Positions 32,600 through 43,925 are shown, numbered from the stretch's first letter. The stretch is DNA of 64,000 nucleotides from Oreohelix idahoensis (GCA_024509875.1 JAMPIV010006398.1:447001-511000); one strand, 5' to 3'. A program made the numbers and translations. Notes: generated by a model not told the origin, from the sequence alone.

Positions 32600-34856
32600 T
32601 GACTACATATATTAATATATATATTACCCCTCACGTGCACACGCACAATTTACGACAGTTAGACACACAGACGTGGGAAAAACTATAACAATGATTATAT
32701 AGATATTTTGAAACGAGCTGACCCGACACACTGATTAAGTTTAATTGTGAAGTTTAATGATCAAAATAAACTTCCATCACAACATATATAACATTACATC
32801 AAACATATACAAATAGTCATAAAGTCAAGGAATTTTTACAGGAATGATAGACCCACCGTTATAATCTTTTCCCTCGATGTATAGCCCACAGTCCCGTTAG
32901 AAGAGAAGTGATAGCCCAAAGAGTCACGGATACATATGATTTAGTCTAAGTCTTCCCTTTAAAGGTATGAACAGACTTGGATACTCTGCTCTATCCTAAG
33001 GAAAAATATTTGTTAGCAACAAAACTTGCATAAAGAAATTTAAGACAGCAAGAAAAAAATGGGTGCAAAAATACCACAATAAAGGAATCGCTCAGTCCTG
33101 CATTCACTCGATTCAGTCATCAGGGATCCCTGTCATACATTCTTACCTACAATCGTGCTGTTGTTCGCCGTCTGGCGCAAACTTTATGACACTTCTCTAC
33201 AGTGAATCTGTATTCTTTGGATAAAGAGAATCCCAGCTCTGCAGATACAGGTTTCTTCCACTGTTCCGGGGAGCATTCACTTCACCAGTTTATTTTAAAA
33301 TTACTGTTAAGGTCACTTGAATCAGTTTGGGTAAGAAAGTTTAAACGGGCTCACAGGGTCAGAATCACGAGGTTTCCACTACTTAGGAAAAATGGCAGGT
33401 TTGTAACTTCGATCAAAGGTAAAATTCTGGGTCACACTACAAGGTTTCAAAATCGTCGGAATGTTAATTTCTTGTAATATGTTACTCGCCCAAGGGCTGA
33501 CATGTACTTGATGTTTTTATCAGGAAGAATTTAATCTGGCTCGGTAGGCGCAGTTATTTCATTGAAATCTTAAAGTTCTTGTAAAGGTTAACACCAAGTC
33601 TTTAAGGAAAATGTTTTAGTTCTTCACAGATATTACTCGTGTACTCAACGCTGGCAAAGTTGGGTCACCCCCAGTTTTGACTGTATAAAGAAAGAACAAC
33701 AATAAAATACTATACATACTATGTATAAACTGCAAGCGGAGAGCTTGGCTTATCGTTTAAAACTTCCCGTGAAATAAGTTATATTCATAAAATCAATCAC
33801 CATGAATTAGAAATACATTCGTATTTCGTCAATACTCAATGATGAATCTATGCAGTTATAAGTTAATTTAAATATTCTCGACTGGTCAGTTAAATTGAAT
33901 TATTTTATAGCTGCATGAGTTTTAAGCTAGAAGTTATAATTTATTCTGCTTTCCACTGAAACACGTCAGCTAGAGAATATAACAGATTTATAAATCAATC
34001 CTACTGCACAAAAGAAACTAATGAAATAAATCGGCGATTAACCCTTAATCACTCACAAATAATACTAGATATCTAATATTTACCTCCACACAGAACTACA
34101 GATTAAATACCACGAAACTAGAATCTTTCAATATACTGGTAGTCTAGAACTCGGCAAAATGTTGCCAAGAAACTCAGAACTTTTTCAATATACAAGATAT
34201 TTCCTAGCCCGAGTGATCTGTCTACTGCGAATCTTGAGTATGGATGACCATTCTAAAAATCTGTCGGGTAGATATATCTTAAACAGACAAAGGATGCACG
34301 CTATTTCGCAAACCCGAAATAGCACCGGTATCTCCCCCCTCCTAACACTTCACATTAGCTCAGACCCTGCAATAACCTGCCAAAACGCGTCTTAACGCCT
34401 CACACGACATGTGGCCGTTCTGAGCGATGCATGTCTAGCGCTTTCCACACCTCAGGCCAAGCGACTGGCCGAAGGAGCGTGGTGTCATGTGAAAATGTAG
34501 ACGATATGTCTCATTTATGAACGCTGCGTGAGTGTCATATCACAATTATCGCCGAGCGACTAGCCTGAAGAACTGCCCGTGTCAGATGAAAATGTAGACA
34601 ATTGTCTACATCTATGTCTGGCGAAACGAATTATCACACATTCCGTCTACCTGCAACTACTGACATCTGACGTAATACAATGCGTACTCAGTAAGAGAAA
34701 AGAAACAGGTAAACGTCAGAATGGGAAAGTAAATTTTGTCGCAAACGAACGAATGCGAAATACATGAAAAGGATGAAAGAGCGCTAATAAAGTAGAGGAC
34801 ACGGGTAGAAAAGAAAGAATATAGAAAATTTATTGATCATAAATGTCTATGCGACA
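32600..34856 (-). repeat. 5' LTR of element D, 3' end deleted
   Basis: Pairs with 25663-27948. The outer end TATGCGACA is intact and followed by ACTCT (34857-34861). Confidence 0.92.
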
Positions 34857-36319
34857 ACTCTACACCTGACTTGACACATGTTGACCAGCTGGTAATTGTG
34901 GTTCGATACTGCTGTAATGGAAAACCCTGTGAGAGATTTTTAACATTTTTACGGATAGAAAACCATTCATCCACGACCTTATTCAACAAAATACAAGTCC
35001 TGGGTGAACATAAGCTTTCACTTGAAAATATCTATGCTCAGTCCTACGATAATGCATCTAACATGAAGGGCTCGAAGAAAGGGCTGCAAGCACTCTTTAA
35101 AAACATTAACAGGAACGCAGACTATGTACCATGTGCAGCCCATTCACTTAACCTTGTTGGAGAAAAGGCAGTGTCTACTGTACCTGAAGTTGTTGACTAT
35201 TTTGGCATTTTGCAGGAGCTGTATGTTTTCTTGTCTGGATCTCCATGAAGATGGGGGATTTTAAACACACAGGGCAATCTACATTTTTCTCTAAAGAGCT
35301 TAAGTGTAACTAGATGGTCTGCACACTATGAAGCAGTCCGGGCAATTAAAAATAGATGTATGGGTATTTTACAAACTCTCAAACATATTTTTGAAGACTC
35401 AGAAGAGAAGCCTGAATGTAAACGAGATACAAAGAATTTATACAACAAGTTGGTACTGCTGGAATATGCTATTTTAACAGTCGTTTGGGAAGAAGTACTG
35501 GAGCGTTTCAACAAAACAAGTAAGAAACTCCAAACCCCTGGTTTTGATGTATTTGAAGGTTATCTTCTGCTTTCACCTTTACTTTCGTTCGTTAAAGAAC
35601 TCAGAGAAAATTCAGCCGATGGGATTGCACACTATGAATCAGATCAAAAGGTTTGTGTGAAGATATCACTTCAAGTTATTCTGATACTTCCAAACGCATT
35701 GTTACAAGGAAACTTTTCAGATGGAACAAGTGGTATTGCTTCTTTGAAAGGAGCTGGCAAATTTAGGATAGAAGTTCTATATCAACTCTATGACTGCTTG
35801 ATAATCCAGTTACGAAAGAGGATTGACCCATATGAGCAGATTGCGAAAAGGTTCAAGTTCCTCTCAGAATTGGTGAACAATTCTGAAATTGATGAGTACA
35901 GTATTATAATTTCGTATACCAAAGATGATATTGACCACAAATTAGTAAACGAGTGTTATCAGTTCAAAGAATATTTGCACATTAGGAAATCCCAGAACAC
36001 AGAAGAAAACACGCCATCTAAAATGCAATGCGCAGAAGTTCTTCACCTTATTTGTGAGCAACACCTAATTGAAGTGTTCCTCAATATTACTACTGTGCTT
36101 AAGCTGTACTTGACAATGCTCATCACGAGCTGTGAAGCATAAGGGAATTTGTCAAAGCTATCCTTTATAAAAAACAAATTTCGGTCTACCATGACTGAAG
36201 AGCCCTTAAATTCTGTATGCATGTTGTCTCTAGAAAATGACATTGCAAGGAAGCTCTCATATGACAAAACTGTACGTGAATATGTTGCTAGAAAAAACAG
36301 AAATAAGAGTATTTTGTAA
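34857..36319 (+). pseudogene. hAT/ZMYM1-like transposase, 3' part
   Basis: Resumes the gene cut by element D: TPDLTHVDQLVIVVRY, then IYAQSYDNASNMKG and CAAHSLNLVGE, which are DDE-core motifs of ZMYM1-like hAT proteins, and TRWSAHYEAV. The C-terminal hATC dimerisation region is at about 36090-36200 (LKLYLTMLITSCEA, stop, GNLSKLSFIKNKFRSTM). Stops at about 35247 and 36140 and small frame changes make it non-functional. The frame ends at TAA 36317-36319. Left and right parts together have the usual domain order of this family. Confidence 0.85.
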
Positions 36320-36836
36320 AATGTGCTTCATGTAGTATGTTCTGGTAAGTTTAACTTTTCCTTCTGAGCACAGATCTCTACTGATACACCTTGTCAGCCT
36401 TGTTTTTTAACAAATGTATTAAAATATTTCCTCATTACTAATTTTCTTATCTTATAATTTTCTTGGTACGTCTTCAACGAACTAATTCTGAATGATGGAG
36501 GCAATCATTAAAATAGTTAAGATTTAAAAAATCACATATACTAAGGTGGATTGTGGTTTAGTGATCAGAACATATGCCTTCCAAGCAAATGTTCTGCATT
36601 CAACTCCCAGCAAAGTTGTTTCTTCTTTGAAAATTCATTCATTTGTCTTCAGTTTTTATATGTGTGTTGTTGTGGATCTACTATAAAGCTTGAACTTCAG
36701 GTCCACCAAGTCCATTTATCTCTATAATACATTTCTTTCCCATCCTCACAAATTTTTGTTTGTTTTTTTAATAAAAGGGGCCCCTCCAAGAGTTCAAGCT
36801 TCGGGGCCCCCAAAATGTAGATCCGCCACTATCTAT
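36320..36836 (+). other. Unassigned DNA with a possible tRNA-like SINE head
   Basis: About 36545-36610 resembles a decayed tRNA head: TGGTTTAGTGATC as an A-box-like element, CTTCCAAGC as an anticodon-loop-like stretch, and GCATTCAACTCCC as a B-box-like element. The rest shows nothing recognised, apart from an inverted GGGGCCCC / GGGGCCCCC pair near 36778 and 36803. Confidence 0.35.
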
Positions 36837-37425
<589 letters not shown>

Positions 37426-37473
37426 GTCTGGTAGGGTGATGATGATGATGATGATGATGATGATATAATCCCT

Positions 37474-38158
37474 TTAGCTGTGAGCAGGTAGCTCTTGACA
37501 GCCCATTGCCTCTCTGACAAAGGTGCAAGTCTTCCTCAGTTGCTGTGATGATGTGTAGAGTGTATTGTGGATGGTTGGGTGCGATGGGAGTAGTTGGCGT
37601 CGCAGGTCTGTTAGTCTTGGGCACTGTAACAGTAGGTGTTCAACTGATTCCTCATGGTGGTGGCAGTGCCTACAGTTTGGTTCACGTAGTGGGTCTATTC
37701 TATTTAAATGTTTATTGACAGGGGCATGGCCTGTTCTCAGCTGGAAAATTAGACTCTGATCTCTTCTTTTCAGTTGTTTAACTGGATCTTGAGGGTTTGG
37801 TTTAGCTTGATGTTTGAAGAAAGGACGCCCTGTCTGGGAGGAAGCCCATTGGTTTAGCCATTCTTCCCTATAATTGTTTCTCAGGATCTGTTGGCAGGTT
37901 TGCAGTGTGGTACTTGATGGGAACTGGGGCAGTGCTGCTCCTCTTTTGGATAGTTTGTCGGTTTTTTTATTTCCTGGGACTCCGACATGCCCTGGGATCC
38001 ACTGGAGTGTAACTTCGACGCAATAGGAAGTGAACAGTTGGTCAATAAATCTACAGATGTTATTAATGTTAGGGGACATTTTGCTTTCTAGGGCTTGGAG
38101 TGCTGATTTTGAGTCTGAGAATATAACAATATCCTCAGGTGGAGTGATGCCACTTTCA
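37474..38158 (-). pseudogene. LINE polyprotein, RNase H remainder and C-terminal zinc motif
   Basis: Continuation after the frameshift. It has the third RNase H Asp in FSDSKSAL, then a QWIPGHVGVPGN motif with the His, and a Lys-Thr-Asp motif (NKKTDKLS) in place of the usual NE.AD. It ends with a CX2CX8HX4C motif (CRHCHHHEE..VEHLLLQC, about 37690-37640). The stop at 37474 is just before the (GAT)n tail. It has no start of its own and is read only as part of the polyprotein. Confidence 0.88.
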
Positions 38159-41068
38159 AAAGTCTGAGATTATCCGGCACAATGCTTTTTCTAGTGCTGT
38201 TATTTCTGCATCATAGCTGGAACAAATTTCTCCGCAAGGGCCAAAGATGCAAGGGTGGTCTTCTGGGTGCTGGTTGGGGTATTTTATCACTGCGCCATAT
38301 CCAGCATTGATGGTAGCTTTACATGCAGATCCATCTGTGTAGACATGGATGATGTCTTGTGGATATGAATCTATAGTTTCTAAAGCGATGGTTTTCAGTA
38401 GTGGTCCTAGAGTGTTCTTGTCTGCTGAGGGGTCAGAGAGTTCAGTTCTTACTATGGGAGTAGTTGCCTGCCAACAAGGTGGTTCATTATTGACAGTTAC
38501 CATCGGCTTTCTAACTGCTGGTAGGTGGTGTTTGATGCTAGCTTCTTTTGCATTTTTAAGAAAAGATGTCTTTTGTATTCTGTGTTTTTGGTGCCACTGC
38601 TCTATCATTTTCCTATTCTCCTCCTTTGTGTCCATTCTCAGATACCTTTCGTATGTTTCCACTGCTGAACGTTCTCTTCTTGGGTTTAAGGGTTCAATAT
38701 TGGTGTTGATTTCGCATGCATCTGTCGGCGTTGTCTTCATGGCACCACTTATAAACCGTAGAGCGTGATTTTGGACTTTGTCTAGCTTTTGTAAGAGGCT
38801 TTTACTTGCAATAGTTTGGAGGGGGAGCGAGTAGTCAATTACTGGGCGCACATATCCAGTATAGAGTTGGCGTAATGAGTGCTGGTCTGCTCTCCACCCA
38901 CAGGAAGAAAGGTGCTTAATGAGCCTGAGTCTTGTGGATGCTTTCTCAATCAGCTTGTCTATGTGGGGTCTCATGGTAAGTCTACGGTCGAGCTCGACTC
39001 CAAGATATCTCGGGCATTCTTCATATGCTAATTTCTCTCCATTCATCCAGACCTCGATGTTGTTCTCATTAACTCTCTTGTTTAGACTGAACAGGCCATA
39101 CACAGTTTTCTCTACATTGATTTCAAGTTTCCAGAACTGGCAGTATGCAGAGATGGTTGCCAGGTTTTTGTTCATATTTTTGGTGATGGTTTGGAGGTAT
39201 TTTCCTTTTGTCCAGATGACTAGGTCATCAGCAAATAGTGCTTTTTGGCAGGTGATGACATCTGGGAGGTCATTTATAAATATAAGAAACAGTGTACAAC
39301 TTAGTGCTGATCCCTGAGGCAGTCCTTCCTCCAGGGTTCTTTGTTTTGATGTTGCTCCACTGAATGTTGTTTGGATTGTTCTGTTGTGGAAGAAACCTTT
39401 TAACCAGTTGTACATTCGCCCTGATATTCCCATTCTTTGCATTTTGAAGAGGAGGCCTATCCTCCAGACTCGATCATAGGCTTGTCTAAGATCAATAAAT
39501 GTTGCAAGCACATTTCTTTTTTCTTGGAAGGCATCACCTATCTCTTGGGTGAATCGTATCAACTGATCCATTGTCTGTTTGTTTCTTCTAAAACCTGACT
39601 GATTGGTGTTTAAGATCTTATTGCTTTCTAGCCACCAATATAGCCTTTCATTTATCATCCTTTCAGTGATCTTGCTTAGGTTTGATGTCAAGGAGATCGG
39701 TCGATAGCTTGTTACTTCATTGGATGGTTTGTCCTTCTTAAGGACTGGGATGATATTGGCTTTTCTCCAGTCTGTTGGTAACTTGCCTTCTCTCCAGGTC
39801 TTGTTAATGAGGTCAAGGATGGTGGAGAGTTCATAATTTGAGAGGTTTGAGATCATCTCGTTAGTGAGCCGATCAGGTCCAGCAGCTTTTCCTTTCTTGC
39901 ATTTTTTTAGGGCCATCTTGAGTTCTGAAAGAGTGAAGTTCTTTTCAAAGACCTCACAGCTAGCTGTTGGTTGTTTCTCCATCATTTTGGTGAGTGATCT
40001 GATAGCACTGTCAAGTCTCTTGCGTGGTTGTTTTTTGTTTACGTTAGCAAAGTGCTTATTGAAGGCTTCTGCATTTTTCTGTGCATGAATGGCTTCTTTA
40101 GCAGACTGCAGTAGTACTGTAGTGATTTTACTATATACCTTGTCTATGTCTAGCGTCATGTCGATGGCCTCGAATCGTTGTCGTACTTGTCTCCTGAAGA
40201 AATGCCAGTCTGCCTTTTTGTAGTTCCATGGGGGTGATGTTAAGCAATTTCTTTTTATTTCCCTGGTGTTTGTGATCTCAAGGAGGATGGGTCTGTGGTC
40301 ACTTCCGATGTCGTCAAGCACTCTAACTGAGCAATGTGGGTGGATATCTGCTGTTACTAGGGTGAGATCTGGTCTGCTTTTTGTTCCACTGGCGCGGTGG
40401 AGCAATGTCGGTGGGGTGTGAGCATTCTGCAGTAGGATGAGTGTGGTAGTGTTAGTGAGTTCTTCTATAGCTATTCCTGTTGGGTTCCTGTCTGTGTAGC
40501 CCCACAGAGGTGAATGACCATTCATGTCACCAGCAATGATCATTCTCAAGTCCGTGGTCTGGAAAGGCTTCAGAGCAAGGTGTGTTTTTGGCGGGTTGTA
40601 AATGTTAATGATTTTCAATGGCTTTCCACCACTCCAGACTATCACTTCCTGTAGATCTGTTTCGTCATTGGTTTCAAGAGCAGAAACCCCAGCCTGTGTA
40701 TCATTCCGGATAAGTGTCACTAATCCTTGACATTTTATACACTTGCACTGGTACACTGTATAGCCTGTGATATGGAAGAAGGTGTCTTTTGGTAGCATTG
40801 CTTCTTGGATAACTGCAACATGGATTTTTAGGTCCAGTAGAAGCTTGGTTTGTTCAAGTATTTTGTTTCGGATTCCTGATATGTTGAGTTGGAGGATGCG
40901 TAGTGAGTCTGTGTTATATATATTATTATTACTGGTAGTATACTTTTCACTACCCTCCCCAGGTACCAAAGGGCAGCGCGGGCCTTGATAACCGAGGCGA
41001 CACCCGAGCTCGTATAGAGTCTGTTGTCTTAGAGGCATGTTCATGATTTCAGGGGGATATGGATGCAT
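38156..41068 (-). CDS. LINE polyprotein: endonuclease, RT, start of RNase H
   Basis: 970 codons from ATG 41068. APE-type endonuclease at residues about 56-270, with LQLNISG, GDMNGHSPLWG and the catalytic SDHRP motif; it nicks the target DNA. RT at about 395-700, with GPDRLTNEMI, SGFRRNKQTMDQL and the active site FADDLVIW. RNase H begins at about 905 (HVYTDGSA, then YDAEITALEKAL). The frame ends at 38156 after IISDF. Reading one base further on gives an in-frame continuation (ESGITPPEDIVIFSDSKSAL), so a one-base change in the TTTT near 38159 is the only break. Confidence 0.92.
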   Translation of the reverse strand: MHPYPPEIMNMPLRQQTLYELGCRLGYQGPRCPLVPGEGSEKYTTSNNNIYNTDSLRILQLNISGIRNKILEQTKLLLDLKIHVAVIQEAMLPKDTFFHITGYTVYQCKCIKCQGLVTLIRNDTQAGVSALETNDETDLQEVIVWSGGKPLKIINIYNPPKTHLALKPFQTTDLRMIIAGDMNGHSPLWGYTDRNPTGIAIEELTNTTTLILLQNAHTPPTLLHRASGTKSRPDLTLVTADIHPHCSVRVLDDIGSDHRPILLEITNTREIKRNCLTSPPWNYKKADWHFFRRQVRQRFEAIDMTLDIDKVYSKITTVLLQSAKEAIHAQKNAEAFNKHFANVNKKQPRKRLDSAIRSLTKMMEKQPTASCEVFEKNFTLSELKMALKKCKKGKAAGPDRLTNEMISNLSNYELSTILDLINKTWREGKLPTDWRKANIIPVLKKDKPSNEVTSYRPISLTSNLSKITERMINERLYWWLESNKILNTNQSGFRRNKQTMDQLIRFTQEIGDAFQEKRNVLATFIDLRQAYDRVWRIGLLFKMQRMGISGRMYNWLKGFFHNRTIQTTFSGATSKQRTLEEGLPQGSALSCTLFLIFINDLPDVITCQKALFADDLVIWTKGKYLQTITKNMNKNLATISAYCQFWKLEINVEKTVYGLFSLNKRVNENNIEVWMNGEKLAYEECPRYLGVELDRRLTMRPHIDKLIEKASTRLRLIKHLSSCGWRADQHSLRQLYTGYVRPVIDYSLPLQTIASKSLLQKLDKVQNHALRFISGAMKTTPTDACEINTNIEPLNPRRERSAVETYERYLRMDTKEENRKMIEQWHQKHRIQKTSFLKNAKEASIKHHLPAVRKPMVTVNNEPPCWQATTPIVRTELSDPSADKNTLGPLLKTIALETIDSYPQDIIHVYTDGSACKATINAGYGAVIKYPNQHPEDHPCIFGPCGEICSSYDAEITALEKALCRIISDF

Positions 41069-41587
41069 TTTTCAGTATCCCCGAAGGGAGGCAGTCCAGT
41101 GTATCAGTATCCCAGGATCGTCACGTCCTGCCAGAAAAATAGCATATACATCTGGGTCAGCTAATTCATCATTCTTCAGTCAGCTTTGCCAACCCTTCTG
41201 CAGTGATGGTATATCTGGCGTTCCCCGCCACCTAGGAGGCTGTCACAGAGGGACAAAGGTGCAATGTCCGCTGGCCTGCATCTCTTCGTCATCCATGGGG
41301 ATTATTGGATAGGAGACAAACAGCGAAGAATGAGGCAAGAAAGCATTTAACCCATGAAGTGGGGGTGGATTGGTGCAGACCAGAGCTTGTACCACTCGCC
41401 GGTGGGTTCTGCATCTACACCTATAGGGTTCCACCAACTCCACAGCCCTTTTGTCTGGCCCCTCACCAAGGACCTGTCCGGCTTGGGTGACCCTACCAGG
41501 AGTAAAACTCCCGCCGGCATAGCTCCCAGGATCATTGAGGCACTCAAGCTCTCCAACCAACGGCAAGGTAGGCTTAGGTGTGGAGAG
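41069..41587 (-). other. 5' noncoding region of the I-superfamily LINE
   Basis: Several short open frames on both strands, none with a recognised domain. No CCHC-type ORF1 is seen. Either the element lacks ORF1 or it is 5' truncated here. Confidence 0.5.
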
Positions 41588-41599
41588 GTCTGGTAGGGT

Positions 41600-42545
41600 A
41601 AAGTGTTATTATTCTTTGCTCCCCTTTCGGGCATCGGAATCTTATGGAGAGCGTTCGCCTTCTCTTCTTCTTGTCCTTATCCTGAATCGGTATCTTTATT
41701 TCTTAACGAACGAATTTCTAGAGCTCGTCTTGACAACATTTCATAGGCCACCCCCATCATACTGTACCGGAGCGACCATTGGTGCCCCGCCCAGTATACC
41801 ATACACAACACGCTTGGTAGCCGATATTCTCACATTCTGCAGACATGGCCAAGCCATCCTTATTGGGACTGTTCTACTCGGGTCTGCGGGGGCTGGATTT
41901 TGAGACCATGACGTATCGTCGTGGTTGCCGACAATGTCTCTTCTTGTTAAATCAACTATCTTTCTCAGATACCTCATTTCTGAAACTATCTAGACACGCA
42001 CCCAAACTAGCTTTAAATATCAGCCTTCACTAGTATCACGCCCTGTGCATGTAGTCAGCTTTCGGTTCCAAATTTCTAGAAGTCCTTGTTTAGCAGAAGA
42101 ATGTTAAAAAACACTCCAGACAGCTTAAGCCCCAAATTAGAATGTTCTAAACTAGAATACGCCCGTGCAGTTCCCGGGGTCTCTGGTAAGACAAGTAAAG
42201 AATAGGACCATACCCCCATGTCATTAGAGGCGACTAATACAAGGTTGTATGCAGGGCTGGTACCATTATCATTAAAACAACTTGCGGTTGGAATAAAAAA
42301 AAACAGTGGGTTGTGTCGTGTTCGTAAGTTTCATTCTAGTAAGTCGCCAACATCATTAGAGTTAGGATTAAGGATAAGGTTTAGGGTTAGGTTTAAGATA
42401 TTTAAACCGTTACTCCTTGTTCCTGGGTCTCTGAATTCTTTTTTAATGTGTTATCGAACTGCCAATTCCTACCCAAATTGCTACAGAACCTACTGCTGTA
42501 ACAGCGAATGAAAGCGTTGGTACATAGTTCCTGTAAGAGGAAAAC
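41600..42545. other. No gene recognised
   Basis: The first 40 bp (GCTCCCCTTTCGGGC) belong to the older repeat flanking the LINE. A short telomere-like stretch (TTAGGGTTAGG within 42355-42400) is too short to mean a telomere. Otherwise nothing. Confidence 0.5.
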
Positions 42546-42622
42546 ATGCGGTGGTGGCATCTTCCTCTGTGGGGAACAAAAAAGGGAAATACTGATGATT
42601 ATGATGATGATGATGATAAAAA
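42546..42622 (+). repeat. LINE 3' end remnant with (GAT)n tail
   Basis: TGTGGGGAACAAAAAAGGGA followed by AATACTGATGATTATGATGATGATGATG looks like a LINE 3' noncoding end with the tail type seen in the other RTE-like copies. No coding part remains. Confidence 0.4.
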
Positions 42623-43040
42623 TAGGCTAACCCGCAAAGGAAGGTTATTACATAACAGATTTAGCAACCACTGGTTTGTGGCTTGTTATGAGAAGAGTAA
42701 AGTACATATACACTGTGACAACAAACAAAGAGGATGGAGAAAGAAGCAGATAATGACAAGGAGAGAAGATGCATCACAACATGGAAGAGGTTACGCCTGA
42801 GTTTTTTTTTTTTTACTAGTGCCAGAAAGGGGAGCAGAAACTACTAACACTAACCGTATCACGCACCAGGTAGGAGTCGATTAGGGAGTTTGGCCTCTGG
42901 GGCTGATTACGCGATCATGCAGTAACTTTAAACCAAACGACGTCGACAAATACATAAACAAGTCAATCACAACAAATAATTCAACTCAGGTTTCAAAAAT
43001 ATTCATCATCATCATTTTAATCTGCACCAAGTAATTATAT
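42623..43040. other. No gene recognised
   Basis: Contains a poly-T run near 42803 and a GGCCTCTGGGGCTGATTACGCG fragment (about 42891-42912) similar to the LINE 5' remnant at 37375. Otherwise nothing. Confidence 0.4.
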
Positions 43041-43044
43041 GCTC

Positions 43045-43325
43045 TTGCAACGGTGGTTCAACATTGGAGGCAGACGATGGAACTGAGTTGACAATGTCCT
43101 CAGAAGGAACCCTGACATCATCACCAGAAGTGTTATGCTATGGACTCCATAAGGACGGCGAACGAGAGGCAGACAAAGACAACCTGGCGGAGAACAGTGA
43201 AAGCTGAGATGAAAAGCATGAGCCAGAGTTGAGGCACGGCACGAAGGATGGCCACCGACCGAGAAAATTGGGACAGTTTGTTGCTGCCCTACAAGACGCC
43301 ATTAGGCGTGATATCCACTGACTGC
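43045..43325 (+). pseudogene. RTE-like LINE RT C-terminal fragment
   Basis: Across frames this reads GRRTRGRQRQ-like and AEMKSMSQS.GTA..MATDREKW.QFVAALQDA. That is the C-terminal tail of RTE-type RTs (basic GR.R..W, then an amphipathic stretch, then DR..WR..V). No active-site part, no clear ends. Confidence 0.6.
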
Positions 43326-43417
43326 TTTGTCAGTTAGGGACTAAGGATCTAAGAAGAAGGATCTAAGTGGTCTCTGTGACAATGTGTTTTACATAATGAG
43401 ATTCCTAGCGGTATTCT

Positions 43418-43925
43418 TACTTACTTAGTCGTTCCCCTTCTACCGTTAGGTGTAGAGGTTTGGAAGAAAGAGCGCCAGACTATCGTATCGGCTGTTTTCC
43501 TCCTGGCCTGGTTCCATTCTAGTCCTTGGTCCTTCAAAGATTGTCTAATGTTGTCCTCCCAGCGGACTCTCGGTCGTCCCATACACAACCTCATATTATG
43601 TTCAAAGTCTTTCCATGCCGTCGTTACCCCTTTTAAGTCTGTCTCTAGTTAATTTGCCCATGTGTGTTCTAATCCTCTTCTATCTCTTTTACCCTGGAAC
43701 TTCCAGAAAAGCTACTGCTTTGTAAGGCTTTCAGCATAGTTCTTCAATGTACGTCCTTTCTAACATCTGCCTGAACCAGCTGTAGAATTCACGATTTGTT
43801 AACAACGACATCTCCGTATTTGAGGATTGATATTTCTGTCCACATTCAGGTCTGCACGTCCTTCAGTCCCCGCTTAAATGCTCTATCTTGTTATCTGTCA
43901 TCTTCACTTAAGTGAGATGCGACTG
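43418..43925 (-). pseudogene. RTE-like LINE 3' fragment (same family as 60191-60451)
   Basis: The (TAAG)n-type tail is at 43418-43432 (CTTACTTACTTAG on the plus strand). The coding part matches 60191-60451: ERTTLRQSL.DQGLEWN..R and the GRPRVRWEDNI region. It extends further upstream than that copy, to about 43920, with decayed RT sequence. Confidence 0.7.

Larger units (their letters stand above)
25451..34856 (-). mobile_element. Element D: Gmr1-lineage retrotransposon lacking RT and RNase H
   Basis: LTRs at 25451-27948 and 32600-34856, flanked by ACTCT. On the minus strand the order is 5' LTR (3' end deleted), short leader, broken gag (32113-31087 and 30137-29825, with an RTE LINE between), protease-integrase (29804-28062), polypurine tract, 3' LTR. 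The integrase C-terminus is followed by only a short RT-linker remnant and then the LTR, so RT and RNase H are absent. It shares its lesions with C. The TSD shows that it transposed as a unit. Confidence 0.92.
37438..41587 (-). mobile_element. I-superfamily LINE (EN-RT-RNase H), 4.15 kb, nearly intact
   Basis: Bounded by a perfect 12-bp duplication GTCTGGTAGGGT (37426-37437 and 41588-41599). The 3' end is a (GAT)n tail at 37438-37464. One long coding region contains endonuclease, RT, RNase H and a C-terminal zinc motif, with a single frameshift. An RNase H and CX2CX8HX4C motif after RT place it in the I superfamily; the snail Nimbus group is a plausible relative but unverified. A separate ORF1 is not apparent in the 0.5 kb upstream of the start codon. 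Confidence 0.9.

Noticed and set aside
38349..40988. Plus-strand frames opposite the LINE (38349-38768, 38919-39317 and others)
   Set aside because: They are shadows of the well-supported minus-strand polyprotein.
42355..42400. Telomere-like TTAGGG motifs
   Set aside because: Only one or two imperfect units; not an array.
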